The notes under the pieces: model-generated
Databases searched by the model: none
Seen by the model: the letters and a program-made list of their open reading frames with translations, nothing else
Told to the model about the DNA's origin: nothing
Shown here: piece after piece, positions 26,212 to 34,951 of the stretch
Numbering within the stretch: position 1 is the stretch's first letter
Layout: each line of letters starts with the position of its first letter
DNA from: Paracoccus endophyticus
GTDB taxonomy: Bacteria; Pseudomonadota; Alphaproteobacteria; Rhodobacterales; Rhodobacteraceae
Length of the DNA: 64,000 nt
Assembly (NCBI RefSeq): GCF_003286075.1
Contig: NZ_QLUV01000002.1
Location: 215,557-279,556 of the forward strand
Reading direction: 5' to 3'
Translations under genes and position numbers: made by a program

Positions 26212-27594
26212 TCACAGCCGGTCCCCGATCAGGAACTCGGCCGCGCGGTCCATGCGGATGTGGGGGGGGCCGTCGCCGGGACGCAGCGTATCGGGCGCGG
26301 GGGCAAAGGTCATCGCGGCATAGTCCCCGTCCAGCCAGCGGGCCGCGCCATCGGCCGCGGGGGCCAGCAGGGCGGCGGGGTTTTCCGGCAGCTCGCCCGG
26401 ATAGAACGCCGCCTGCCGCCCGTCTATCAGCGTGCCGCGCACGGCGGGCAGGTCCTCGCCGTCCTGGTGGATCATCTCCTCGGTGGTGGTGCGCAGGGCG
26501 GCGATGGCCAGCGCCTCGGTCCGGGCGCCCTGGAAATCGGCGCGGTCGCGCGCCTCGCGCAGCATGGCCGTCAGGATCGCGGCCAGCCGGGGGTGCTGCA
26601 GATGGTGCAGATGGTCGGCCTTGGTCGCCGCGAACAGGATGCGTTCCACCCGCCGCGTGCCCAGCAACTGCGCCAGCCAGCCCGCCCGGCCGGGGCGAAA
26701 GGCCGACAGGATGTCGGCCATCGCGCGGCGCATGTCCTGGACCGCCGGCGGGCCGGCATGGATCGCGCCCAGCACATCGACCAGCACCACCTGCCGGTCG
26801 ATGCGCGCGAAATGGTCGCGGAAGAACGGCCGCACCACGCGCGACTTGTAGGCGTCGAAGCGCCGCCCGAATTCCCGGTACAGGGCCGAGGGGCGGCGGT
26901 CCGGCGCGGGCAGCGGGGCAAAGGTCAGCGCGGGCGACCCCTCCAGCTCGCCCGGCAGCAGGAACCGGCCGGGCGTCGTGTCGGAATGGCCTGCGTCGCG
27001 CGCCGCGTTCAGATGCGCCGTATAGGATGCGGCCAGCCGCTGGGCCGACGGCTCGTCGAACCCCGCCTGCGGGTCAAGCCGCGCCAGCGCGTCCAGGAAC
27101 GGCTGCGCGCCGGGCCGGCCCGCCATGCGGTCCAGCACCTGCGCCGACCACTCCGCGAAGCTCAGGTCCATCATCCGCAGGTCCAGCAGCCATTCGCCGG
27201 GATAGTCCACGATGTCCACGTGCAGCGTCTGCATCCGGCGCAGGCCGCCCAGCAGCCCGCGCGGCTGCACCCTCAGGGACAGGCGCAACTGGCTGACGGT
27301 GCGCGTCCCCTCGGGCCAGTGCGGGTCAGGGCCGGTCAGCGCCGCCAGGTGGCGTTCAAAGTCAAAGCGCGGCACGGTGTCGTCGGGCTGCGGCTGCAAC
27401 CAGGCGGCGCGAATGGCGCCGTCGGCAGCGGCGCGCAGCGCGGGCATCCGGCCGCGGTCCAGCAGGTTGGCCACCAGCGAGGTGATGAACACCGTCTTGC
27501 CCGCGCGGCTAAGCCCGGTGACGCCCAGCCGGATCACCGGATCGGACAGTCCCAGCCCGCGCATCAGGCTGTCGGCAGTGTCGGTCAAACCCAT
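26212..27594 (-). CDS. YcjX family P-loop NTPase (DUF463)
   Basis: A 460-residue ATP/GTP-binding protein. VIRLGVTGLSRAGKTVFITSLV is split around the P-loop GLSRAGKT near residue 30; LHVDIVDYPGEWLLDL is the characteristic DYPGEW switch; and LFAATKADHLHHLQH gives the TKADH base-recognition motif. QVVLVDVLGAIHAG and YAAMTFAP follow. YcjX and YcjF are usually neighbours and probably act together; the molecular role is unsettled. The start at 27594 (MGLTDTADSLMRGLGLSDP) matches relatives. Divergent from hrpB. Confidence 0.9.
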   Translation of the reverse strand: MGLTDTADSLMRGLGLSDPVIRLGVTGLSRAGKTVFITSLVANLLDRGRMPALRAAADGAIRAAWLQPQPDDTVPRFDFERHLAALTGPDPHWPEGTRTVSQLRLSLRVQPRGLLGGLRRMQTLHVDIVDYPGEWLLDLRMMDLSFAEWSAQVLDRMAGRPGAQPFLDALARLDPQAGFDEPSAQRLAASYTAHLNAARDAGHSDTTPGRFLLPGELEGSPALTFAPLPAPDRRPSALYREFGRRFDAYKSRVVRPFFRDHFARIDRQVVLVDVLGAIHAGPPAVQDMRRAMADILSAFRPGRAGWLAQLLGTRRVERILFAATKADHLHHLQHPRLAAILTAMLREARDRADFQGARTEALAIAALRTTTEEMIHQDGEDLPAVRGTLIDGRQAAFYPGELPENPAALLAPAADGAARWLDGDYAAMTFAPAPDTLRPGDGPPHIRMDRAAEFLIGDRL

Positions 27595-27738
27595 TGGGGC
27601 CCCCTTGAAATCATTAAGCTGTCAGGCAGGCAGCCGGGCGGTCAACGAACACTGACGGGGTTGGGTTCAGCGCGCAAGCCGGGCGCATGGCGGCCATGCC
27701 GCTGGTCGCGCCGCCGATTTTCGGCCAAGCGTTCCCCC

Positions 27739-30210
27739 ATGAGCGCCGATCCGACCCCGCCCCCCCTGCCCATCGACGAGGCGATCCCCGCCCTGCGCGC
27801 GGCGCTGTCCGCCCACGGCCGCGCCGTGCTGGTCGCGCCGCCCGGCGCGGGCAAGACGACGCGCGTGCCGCTGGCGCTGATGGACATGATTCCCGGCCGC
27901 ATCCTGATGCTGGAACCGCGCCGACTGGCCGCACGCGCGGCGGCCGAGCGCATGGCCGCCACGCTGGGCCAGCCGGTCGGCGGCGATGTCGGCTATCGCG
28001 TGCGCGGCGATTCGGTGCCGGGCGCGCGGATCGAGGTCGTGACCGAGGGCATCCTGACGCGCATGGTCCAGTCCGACCCCGCGCTGACCGGCACGGGCTG
28101 CGTGATCTTCGACGAGTTCCACGAGCGCAGCCTGAACGCCGACCTGGGACTGGCGCTGGCGTGGGAATCGCGCGCCGTGCTGCGCCCTGATCTGGCCGTG
28201 CTGGTGATGTCGGCCACGCTGGACGCCGAACCCGTCGCGGCGCTGCTGGACGATGCGCCGGTGGTCCGCTCGCTGGGCCGCGCCTTTCCGGTGGACACCC
28301 GCTGGCTGGACCGGCCGCTGCCCGCAGGCCACCGCCTCGTGCCCGAGGCCGCGCGCCTTGTCGCCCGGGCCGAGGCCGAGACGCGCGCGAATCCCGGCGG
28401 CACGATCCTGGTCTTTCTGCCGGGCGAGGGCGAGATCCGCCGCGTGGCCGCCATGCTGGACCTGGACGCCGAGGTCGTGCCCCTGTTCGGTGCGATGGAC
28501 TTTGCCGCCCAGCGCGCCGCCCTTGCCCCGCCCGGCGAACGGCGGCGCATCGTGCTGGCGACGGCCATCGCGGAAACCTCGCTGACCATTCCGGGCGTGC
28601 GCGTGGTGGTGGACGCGGGCCGCGCGCGCCGGGCGCGGTTCGACCCGGGATCGGGGATGAGCCGGCTGGTCACGGAACGCGTCAGCCGGGCCGAGGCCGA
28701 ACAGCGCCGGGGTCGCGCGGGCCGCGTCGCGCCGGGCCTGTGCTATCGGATGTGGGCGCGCGCCGAGGAAGGGGGCCTGTCCGCCTTTGCCCCGCCCGAG
28801 ATGGCGACGGCCGACCTGACCGGCCTCGCGCTGGAACTGGCGGCCTGGGGATCGGCCGAGGGGCTGGTGTTCCTGACCCCGCCGCCCGCCGCCGCGCTGG
28901 CCGAGGCGCGGGCGTTGCTGGCGGGGCTGGGGGCGCTGGATGCGGACGGGCGGATCACCGGGCACGGGCGCGCCATGGCTGCGCTGCCGCTGCATCCGCG
29001 GCTGGCGCACATGCTGCTGGTCGCCGGGCGCGACGCGGCCGACCTTGCGGCGCTGCTGGCCGAGCGCGATCCGATCCGCGGCGCGCCCGCCGACCTGGCG
29101 CTGCGGCTGGCTGCCATCCGCGACCCCCGCGGCTTTGCCGACCGCCACCCCTGGCCCGCCGACCGCGCGACGATCGAGCGCATCCGCGCCGAAAGCCGCC
29201 GCCTGCGCCGCCTGGTGCCCGATCGCCCCGCCGCAGCCCCCGATGCCGCCGCGCGCCCCGCCGCGCAGGCGCCGCTTGCCCCCGCTGCGAGCGCCGCGCT
29301 GGCCTATCCCGACCGCATCGGCCTGCGCCGGCGGGGCGAGGCGCCGCGCTTTGTGCTGTCGGGCGGCAAGGGCGCGGTCGTGGCCGAGGGCGACCCGCTG
29401 GGGGCGGCCCGCCTGATCGTGGCGACCGATCTGAACGGCGACCTGCGCGAGGCGCGGGTCCGCATGGGCGCGACGCTGGACGAGGCCGACCTGCGGGCGC
29501 TTTACGGCGACCGGATCGAGCGGGTGGACAGGGTGGACTGGTCGCGCCGCGAGGGGCGGGTGCTGGCGCGGCGGCAGGACCGGCTGGGGGCGCTGGTGCT
29601 GGCGGACCAGCCGCTGGACGATCCCGACCCGCAGGCCGTGGCGCGTGCGGCGTGGCAGGGGCTGCGCGACCTGGGGCTGCCCTGGACGCCCGCCGCGCGG
29701 CGGCTGCGCGCGCGCATTGCGCTGGTGCCCGGCCTGCCCGACGTCTCGGACGCGGCCCTGCTGGACCAGCCTGCGTGGCTGCTGCCCTGGCTGGAGACCG
29801 CGCGCACGGCGGGGGCGCTGCGCGCGCTGGACCTGACCGAGCCGCTGAAGGCGCTGATCGGCTGGGACGGGCAGCGGCTGCTGGACCAGGCCGCGCCCGC
29901 GGCCTTCACCTCGCCGCTGGGGCGCCGCATCCCCATCGACTATGACGCCGAGACGCCGACGATCGAGGCGCGCCTGCAGGAACTGTTCGGCGTCACCCGC
30001 CACCCGATCGCCGGGTCGCGCCCGCTGCGGATCGTGCTGCTGTCGCCGGGAGGCAAGCCGGTGGCGGTGACAACCGACCTGCCGGGGTTCTGGGCGGGCG
30101 GTTACGGCGATGTGCGCCGCGACATGCGCGGCCGCTATCCCCGCCATCCCTGGCCCGAGGACCCGACCGCCGCCGACCCCACGCTGCGCGCCAAGCCGCG
30201 CGGGACGTGA
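27739..30210 (+). CDS. hrpB: ATP-dependent helicase HrpB (DEAH family)
   Basis: An 823-residue DEAH-box helicase. LVAPPGAGKTTRVPLAL is Walker A, VIFDEFHERSLNADLGL is the DEFH box, VLVMSATLD is motif III, VLATAIAETSLTIPGVRVV is motif V and AEQRRGRAGRVAPGLCYRMW is motif VI. The long C-terminal region with RFVLSGGKGAV, EARVRMGATLDEADL, ALDLTEPLKALIGWDG, FTSPLGRRIPIDY and PWPEDPTAADPTLRAKPR is specific for HrpB. Substrate and cell role are not well defined in the family. The ATG at 27739 follows a short leader; open frame further upstream has no helicase-like sequence. Confidence 0.95.
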   Translation: MSADPTPPPLPIDEAIPALRAALSAHGRAVLVAPPGAGKTTRVPLALMDMIPGRILMLEPRRLAARAAAERMAATLGQPVGGDVGYRVRGDSVPGARIEVVTEGILTRMVQSDPALTGTGCVIFDEFHERSLNADLGLALAWESRAVLRPDLAVLVMSATLDAEPVAALLDDAPVVRSLGRAFPVDTRWLDRPLPAGHRLVPEAARLVARAEAETRANPGGTILVFLPGEGEIRRVAAMLDLDAEVVPLFGAMDFAAQRAALAPPGERRRIVLATAIAETSLTIPGVRVVVDAGRARRARFDPGSGMSRLVTERVSRAEAEQRRGRAGRVAPGLCYRMWARAEEGGLSAFAPPEMATADLTGLALELAAWGSAEGLVFLTPPPAAALAEARALLAGLGALDADGRITGHGRAMAALPLHPRLAHMLLVAGRDAADLAALLAERDPIRGAPADLALRLAAIRDPRGFADRHPWPADRATIERIRAESRRLRRLVPDRPAAAPDAAARPAAQAPLAPAASAALAYPDRIGLRRRGEAPRFVLSGGKGAVVAEGDPLGAARLIVATDLNGDLREARVRMGATLDEADLRALYGDRIERVDRVDWSRREGRVLARRQDRLGALVLADQPLDDPDPQAVARAAWQGLRDLGLPWTPAARRLRARIALVPGLPDVSDAALLDQPAWLLPWLETARTAGALRALDLTEPLKALIGWDGQRLLDQAAPAAFTSPLGRRIPIDYDAETPTIEARLQELFGVTRHPIAGSRPLRIVLLSPGGKPVAVTTDLPGFWAGGYGDVRRDMRGRYPRHPWPEDPTAADPTLRAKPRGT

Positions 30211-30315
30211 CGCGGGGCGCAGGGCGCGGGGATGCGGCGCCGCCGCGCTGCACGGGGCCGCGGGATCGCCGGGCAAGCGGGACGCGGGCAGGGGGCCGGG
30301 CGCAGGCGACGCGGC

Positions 30316-30930
30316 TCAGGGCCGGATCTCGACCGGGGTGCCAAGGGCGGTGTGGGCGAACAGCTCGCGGATCTGGGCATTGGCCAGGGCGATGCAGCCT
30401 GCCGTCCAGTCGCCCCTGACGCGCAGGCCGTCCGCGACCTGATTGGGCTGGCCGTGGATCATGATGTCGCCGCCCGGATCGACGCCCGCGCGGCGCGCGC
30501 GGTCGCGGTCCTGCGGGCGGGGATAATCCAGCCCCAGCGACAGGGTAAAGCGGCTGCGGTCGTTCCGGCGGTCCACGCTGAAGACACCCTCGGGCGTGCG
30601 GCCGTCGCCCTGGCGGGCCTTGTCGCCGACCGGCGCGAACCCCAGCGCGATGTCGAAGACCCGCGGGTGGCCGTCGCGCTGCCACACGGTCATCCGCCGG
30701 GCGGCCTTTTCGATCAGGATGCGTTCGACCGGGCTGGTGATCTGCGGCGCCAAAGGGGGCAGCGGCGGGATGCCGGTGGGGCGCGGCAGCGGCCGCTGGA
30801 CCGGCGGCAACCCCGGCAGGTCTGGCGCGGGCGCGGTCGGCACCGGCCCCAGGGGCCAGCGCCCGCCCGTCCAGATCATCGCCGCAGCCAGCGCCAGCGC
30901 GGCAAGGACCAGCCAGCGCCACGCCCTCAT
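30316..30930 (-). CDS. L,D-transpeptidase (YkuD) with N-terminal membrane anchor
   Basis: A 204-residue protein. Residues 5-22 (WRWLVLAALALAAAMIW) form a membrane anchor or signal, then a Pro-rich linker to about residue 65. The YkuD domain contains GDGRTPEGVFSVDRRN, GGDIMIHGQPN and GDWTAGCIALANAQI, the HGxx and S/TxGC elements with the catalytic Cys. The family forms 3-3 crosslinks in peptidoglycan or attaches proteins to it. It overlaps the upstream PatB gene by four bases, so it is translated from the same message. Confidence 0.9.
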   Translation of the reverse strand: MRAWRWLVLAALALAAAMIWTGGRWPLGPVPTAPAPDLPGLPPVQRPLPRPTGIPPLPPLAPQITSPVERILIEKAARRMTVWQRDGHPRVFDIALGFAPVGDKARQGDGRTPEGVFSVDRRNDRSRFTLSLGLDYPRPQDRDRARRAGVDPGGDIMIHGQPNQVADGLRVRGDWTAGCIALANAQIRELFAHTALGTPVEIRP

Positions 30931-32108
30931 TGCAGGTCGGCGAAGGCCCGTTGCAGGCGGTCCACCGCCTGCGCCACCCGGGCCCGCGGCGTGGCAAGGT
31001 TGAACCGGACATGCCCCTCGCCGCCCAGTCCGAAGCTTTCGCCGCGGTTCGCGGCGATGCCCGCGCCCCGCAGGATGCGCGCGTGCAGTTCGTCCGCCGA
31101 GAGGCCGGTGCCGGTGAAATCGACCCAGGCCAGGTAGGTCGCCTGCAGCGGCATCGACCGCGCGCCGGGAATGGCGTTCACGCCCGCGTCAAACAGCGCC
31201 GCGTTGCCCGCCAGATACGCCGTCAGCGCGTCCAGCCATTGCGCCCCCGCCGGCGAATAGGCCGCCGTCACCATCGGCAGACCGAACAGCCCCGGCGAGA
31301 TTCCCTGCGCCGCCATGCGCGCCGCATACCGCTCGCGCAGCGCCGGGTCGGGGATGATCGCGTTGCCCAGGTGCGCCCCCGCGATGTTGAAGGATTTGGT
31401 CGCCGCCGTCAGCGTGACCAGCCGGTCCATGGCCTCGGGCGTGGCCAGGGCGGTGACGCTGTGGCGCGGACTGCCGGGCAGGACAAGATCGTGGTGGATC
31501 TCGTCGCTGACCAGCACCAGGTCGCGGTCGCGGCAGAACGCGGCGATCTGGCGCAGCTCGTCGGCCGACCAGACCCGGCCGCCCGGATTGTGGGGCGAGC
31601 ACAGGATCAGCATCCGTTCGCGCCCGGTCAGGCGGCCCTGCCAGTCGTCCCAATCCAGCGCAAGCAGGCCCCCCTCTACCGCCAGCGGCAGTTCCGTCAC
31701 CGTGCGGCCCGCGGCCTTCACCACGCGGGCAAAGGCGTGATAGACCGGCGTCATCAGGATCACGGCGTCGCCTGGCCGGGTGTAGGCCTCGACCGCAAGC
31801 GCGGTGCCGTTGACCAGCCCGTGGACGGACAGGATCTCGTCGCCCGCGACCCTCCAGCCGTGGCGCTGGTCCATCCACCAGCGGATCGCGTCCAGATAGG
31901 GCGGGTTCGCGCCGGGATAGCCGTAGATGCCGCCCGCCACCACCTGCTGCAGCGCCGCCTGCACGGACGGGGGGGCGCGGAAATCCATGTCGGCGACCCA
32001 CATCGCCAGCGTGTCGTCCGGCACGCCCCCGAACACCGCGTCCATGTCGTCCCATTTGTTGCACAGCGTGCCGCGGCGGTCGATGATCTCGTCGAAGTCG
32101 GGGCTCAT
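30927..32108 (-). CDS. MalY/PatB family PLP-dependent C-S lyase or aminotransferase
   Basis: A 393-residue fold-type I PLP enzyme. DFDEIIDRRGTLCNKWDDMD and LAMWVADMDFRAPPSVQAAL open it as in PatB/MalY; ILCSPHNPGGRVW, LVSDEIHHDLVLPG, TAATKSFNIAGAHLGNAI (PLP Lys) and ATYLAWVDFTGTGL follow. Family members cleave cystathionine (beta-lyase) to homocysteine, or act as aminotransferases. The start at 32108 has AAGGA upstream and gives MSPDFDEIID. Coupled by ATGA to the L,D-transpeptidase gene. The physiological substrate is not determined. Confidence 0.9.
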   Translation of the reverse strand: MSPDFDEIIDRRGTLCNKWDDMDAVFGGVPDDTLAMWVADMDFRAPPSVQAALQQVVAGGIYGYPGANPPYLDAIRWWMDQRHGWRVAGDEILSVHGLVNGTALAVEAYTRPGDAVILMTPVYHAFARVVKAAGRTVTELPLAVEGGLLALDWDDWQGRLTGRERMLILCSPHNPGGRVWSADELRQIAAFCRDRDLVLVSDEIHHDLVLPGSPRHSVTALATPEAMDRLVTLTAATKSFNIAGAHLGNAIIPDPALRERYAARMAAQGISPGLFGLPMVTAAYSPAGAQWLDALTAYLAGNAALFDAGVNAIPGARSMPLQATYLAWVDFTGTGLSADELHARILRGAGIAANRGESFGLGGEGHVRFNLATPRARVAQAVDRLQRAFADLQ

Positions 32109-32212
32109 GGCGGTCCTTTCGCGGGGTTCCTGCGCTGTCGGCGACACCATAGCGGCTTGGCCCGCGGCTTAAACCCTTGCCCTTCTCGGGGTCGGCGCAA
32201 TATCTGGGGGCC

Positions 32213-32731
32213 ATGAGCCGCCCCATCCTGTTGTTTCCCGACCCCCGCCTGAAAAAGGCCTGCGCCCCGATCGGCCGCATCACGCCCGAGATCGAGACGC
32301 TGGCCGCGGACATGCTGGCCGCGATGTATGCCGCGCCTGGCGTGGGACTGGCTGCGCCGCAGGTCGGCGTGCTGCTGCGGCTGTTCGTGATGGACTGCAC
32401 CAAGGACCCGGATGCGCCGCGCGCCCCCATCGTGATGATCGACCCCCAGCTTGAGGCGACATCCGAGGCGCTGAACGTCTACGAGGAGGGATGCCTGTCC
32501 TTCCCCGACCAGTACGCCGAGGTGACGCGCCCGGCCGAGGTCACGATGCGCTGGACGGGGCTTGACGGTGCCACCCACAGCCGCGACTTTCAGGGGCTGT
32601 GGGCGACCTGTGCCCAGCACGAGCTGGACCACCTTAACGGCAAGCTGTTCATCGACCACGTCGGCCCGATGAAACGGCAGCTGATCACCCGGCGAATGAC
32701 CAAGATGAAGCGAGAGCTGGCCCGTGCCTGA
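32213..32731 (+). CDS. def: Peptide deformylase 1 (complete active site)
   Basis: A 172-residue PDF that removes the formyl group from nascent proteins. All three motifs are intact: [19 protein letters not shown] (metal-ligand Cys) and AQHELDHLNG (HExxH, two His ligands and the catalytic Glu). The N-terminus MSRPILLFPDPRLKKACAPI is standard. It is the first of three deformylase-family genes followed by fmt; its last eight bases overlap the second gene. This copy is most likely the housekeeping enzyme. Confidence 0.96.
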   Translation: MSRPILLFPDPRLKKACAPIGRITPEIETLAADMLAAMYAAPGVGLAAPQVGVLLRLFVMDCTKDPDAPRAPIVMIDPQLEATSEALNVYEEGCLSFPDQYAEVTRPAEVTMRWTGLDGATHSRDFQGLWATCAQHELDHLNGKLFIDHVGPMKRQLITRRMTKMKRELARA

Positions 32732-33410
32732 CGACACCCTTGCACGCGCGGCGGCGCAGCCGGGCGACCGCGGCGACGCCGCGGGCGACGATCCGGGGAT
32801 GGCCCATGGGCGGCCGGGCGGCCCCCTGCCGGGCCTGCCGCAGGGGCGTGTCCGGCCCGTCCTGATCCATCCCGACCCGATCCTGCGCCAGTCCTGCCGC
32901 CCCGCCGCCGGGATGGCGCCCCCTGCGCTGCGGACGCTGGTGGCCGACCTGTTCGCCACGGTCTACGCCGCACAGGGCAGGGGCCTCGCCGCGCCCCAGG
33001 TCGGCGAGACGCGGCGCGTCTTCGTCATGGATGCCGGCTGGAAGACCGGGGCGTCCTGCCCCCGCGCCCTGATCGACCCCGTCCTGCTGTGGCAGTCGCC
33101 CGAGCAGGCCTGCGACGTCGAGCGGTGCCTGTCGATCCCCGACCGGCCCGTCAGCGTGACGCGCCCGCTGGCGATCCGGGTCGGCCATGTGGACCTGGAC
33201 GGGCAGCCCTGCACGGCCGACCTGTCGGGGGCCGAGGCGCGCATCGCGCTGCACGAGATGGACCACCTCGACGGACGGCTGATCATCGACGCACCGGGCG
33301 CCGGACAGCCCGACGGGTCCGGCAAGGGGGGGTCCGGCAAGGGGGGGTCCGGCAATGGGGGGTCCGGCAAGGGGGCATTCGGCGGGGCCGCGCCCGGGCC
33401 CATGGCGTGA
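32724..33410 (+). CDS. Peptide deformylase 2 (variant motif 2, tandem-repeat tail)
   Basis: A 228-residue deformylase starting at GTG within the end of the first def gene; ATG 32800 (MAHGRPGG) is an alternative. GRGLAAPQVG and LHEMDHLDG are intact, but motif 2 reads VERCLSIPD: the Gly before the metal-binding Cys is Arg. Metal ligands and catalytic Glu remain, so activity is possible. The first 45 residues are an extra, low-complexity extension, and the C-terminus carries four GSGKG-type repeats encoded by a 15-base tandem repeat. Overlaps the third gene by GTGA. Confidence 0.88.
   Translation: MPDDTLARAAAQPGDRGDAAGDDPGMAHGRPGGPLPGLPQGRVRPVLIHPDPILRQSCRPAAGMAPPALRTLVADLFATVYAAQGRGLAAPQVGETRRVFVMDAGWKTGASCPRALIDPVLLWQSPEQACDVERCLSIPDRPVSVTRPLAIRVGHVDLDGQPCTADLSGAEARIALHEMDHLDGRLIIDAPGAGQPDGSGKGGSGKGGSGNGGSGKGAFGGAAPGPMA
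33315..33374 (+). repeat. Four-copy 15-bp tandem repeat inside the second deformylase gene
   Basis: The unit GGGTCCGGCAAGGGG repeats in frame at 33315, 33330, 33345 and 33360; the third copy has one change (AAG to AAT) and ends GGG. It encodes GSGKG, GSGKG, GSGNG, GSGKG. The near-identity suggests recent slippage and a length-variable tail between strains. Confidence 0.9.
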
Positions 33411-33907
33411 GCGTCCGCCCGGTCCTGCCCTATGCCGACCGTCGCCTGCACGGTCCTGCCGCCCCGGTCGAAGGGGTCACGGAAGCCGTGCGGATGATCT
33501 GGGACGACATGATCGACACCATGGAGGCGATGCCCGGCGTGGGCCTTGCCGCGCCCCAGATCGGGATCATGCTGCGGCTGGCGGTCGTCGATGCCTCGAC
33601 CCGGCGCGGCCAGGCGGTGCGGATGGCCAACCCCGAAATCCTGCACGCGTCGGTCCAGTTGCGCGCGCACGAGGAGGCGAGCCCGAACCTGCCCGGCGTG
33701 TCGGCCCGCATCGAGCGCCCCCGCGCCGTCACCGTGCGGTTCCTGAACGCCGACGGCCAGATCGAGGACCGCGACTTCGTCGGCCTGTGGGCGACCAGCG
33801 TCCAGCACCAGATCGACCATCTGGACGGGCGGCTGTATGTGGACCACCTGACGCCCCTGCGGCGCAAGATGCTGGTGGCGAAATCGGCCAAGCTGGCGCG
33901 GCGCTAG
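33407..33907 (+). CDS. Deformylase-like protein 3 lacking catalytic residues
   Basis: A 166-residue PDF-fold protein, GTG start overlapping the previous stop (GTGA). Motif 1, [10 protein letters not shown], is perfect. Motif 2 reads EEASPNLPG where active enzymes have EGCLSxPD, so the metal-ligand Cys aligns with Ser. Motif 3 reads QHQIDHLDG: the catalytic Glu of HExDH is Gln. Both changes were checked codon by codon at 33666-33700 and 33801-33826. Its remaining sequence is well conserved to the C-terminus and it has no frameshift, so it looks like a maintained pseudo-enzyme rather than a decaying gene. A role in binding nascent chains, ribosomes or the partner deformylases is speculative. 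Confidence 0.87.
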   Translation: MSVRPVLPYADRRLHGPAAPVEGVTEAVRMIWDDMIDTMEAMPGVGLAAPQIGIMLRLAVVDASTRRGQAVRMANPEILHASVQLRAHEEASPNLPGVSARIERPRAVTVRFLNADGQIEDRDFVGLWATSVQHQIDHLDGRLYVDHLTPLRRKMLVAKSAKLARR

Positions 33908-33968
33908 CCATTCCGGCCGGGCGCCGGGCCTGCGGACCCGCCGTGACGCCGTTGACCAAGGAGAATCC

Positions 33969-34862
33969 ATGCGCGTCGTCTTCATGGGAACGCCCGAATT
34001 TTCGGTGCCGGCGTTGCAGGCGATCGCCGCGCGCCACGATGTTGCGGCCGTCTATTCGCAGCCGCCGCGCGCGGCCGGGCGGGGCCAGCAGGCGCGGCCG
34101 ACCCCGGTTCATGCCGCGGCGCACGCGCTGGGGCTGGTGGTGCGGACGCCCGAGCGGCTGAAGGATGCCGCCGATCAGGCCGACTTCGCCGCGCTGGGTG
34201 CGGACGTGACGGTGGTCGTGGCCTACGGCCTGATCCTGCCGCGGCCGGTGCTGGATGCGCCCCGCCTGGGCTGCGTGAACATCCACGCCTCGATCCTGCC
34301 GCGCTGGCGGGGGGCCGCGCCGATCCATCGCGCGGTCCTGGCGGGGGACGCGGACACCGGCGTCTCGATCATGCAGATGGACGCAGGCCTGGACACCGGC
34401 CCGGTCCTGGCCGAGGCGCGCACCCCCATCGGCGCGACCGACACGACGGGCGACCTGCACGACCGGCTGGCGGCGCTGGGGTCGGACCTGATCCTGGACG
34501 TGCTGGACCGCCTGCCGCTGCCGGGCGCGCCGCAGCCGCAGGAAGGCGTGACCTATGCCGCCAAGATCGACAAGGCCGAGGCGCGGATCGACTGGACCCG
34601 CCCCGCCGTCCAGGTGGACCGCCTGATCCGCGGCCTCTCGCCCTTTCCCGGCGCGTGGTGCCGGATCGGGGACGAGCGGGTCAAGCTGCTGCGTTCGCGC
34701 GTCGTGCCCGGCGCGGGTCCGGCGGGGCAGGTGCTGGGCGGCTTCACCGTGGCCTGCGGCGAGGGCGCGGTCGAGGTGCTGGAGGCGCAGCGCCCCGGCA
34801 AGCGCGTGATGTCCGCGGCCGAGCTGCTGCGCGGCATGGACCTGCCGCCGCAGCTGGACTGA
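33969..34862 (+). CDS. fmt: Methionyl-tRNA formyltransferase
   Basis: A 297-residue enzyme that formylates initiator Met-tRNA with 10-formyl-[58 protein letters not shown] (catalytic Asn/His and the SLLPRWRG-type loop), [18 protein letters not shown] and [14 protein letters not shown] are present. AAGGAG precedes the ATG. It closes the def-def-def-like-fmt cluster, so formylation and deformylation are encoded together. Confidence 0.96.
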   Translation: MRVVFMGTPEFSVPALQAIAARHDVAAVYSQPPRAAGRGQQARPTPVHAAAHALGLVVRTPERLKDAADQADFAALGADVTVVVAYGLILPRPVLDAPRLGCVNIHASILPRWRGAAPIHRAVLAGDADTGVSIMQMDAGLDTGPVLAEARTPIGATDTTGDLHDRLAALGSDLILDVLDRLPLPGAPQPQEGVTYAAKIDKAEARIDWTRPAVQVDRLIRGLSPFPGAWCRIGDERVKLLRSRVVPGAGPAGQVLGGFTVACGEGAVEVLEAQRPGKRVMSAAELLRGMDLPPQLD

Positions 34863-34951
34863 GGGTTGGGGCGCGCGCGCCCAAGGGCCCCGCACCGCGG
34901 CCGTCCGCACGCCCCCTTTCCGCGCCGGGCCCCCGCGGCTATCAGGCGCAG

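Noticed and set aside
24901..27738. Very long plus-strand open frame preceding hrpB, antisense to the YcjX/YcjF genes
   Set aside because: Its sequence is Arg/Gly/Gln-rich without domains, while the minus strand carries clear YcjX and YcjF motifs. It is a by-product of high GC content.
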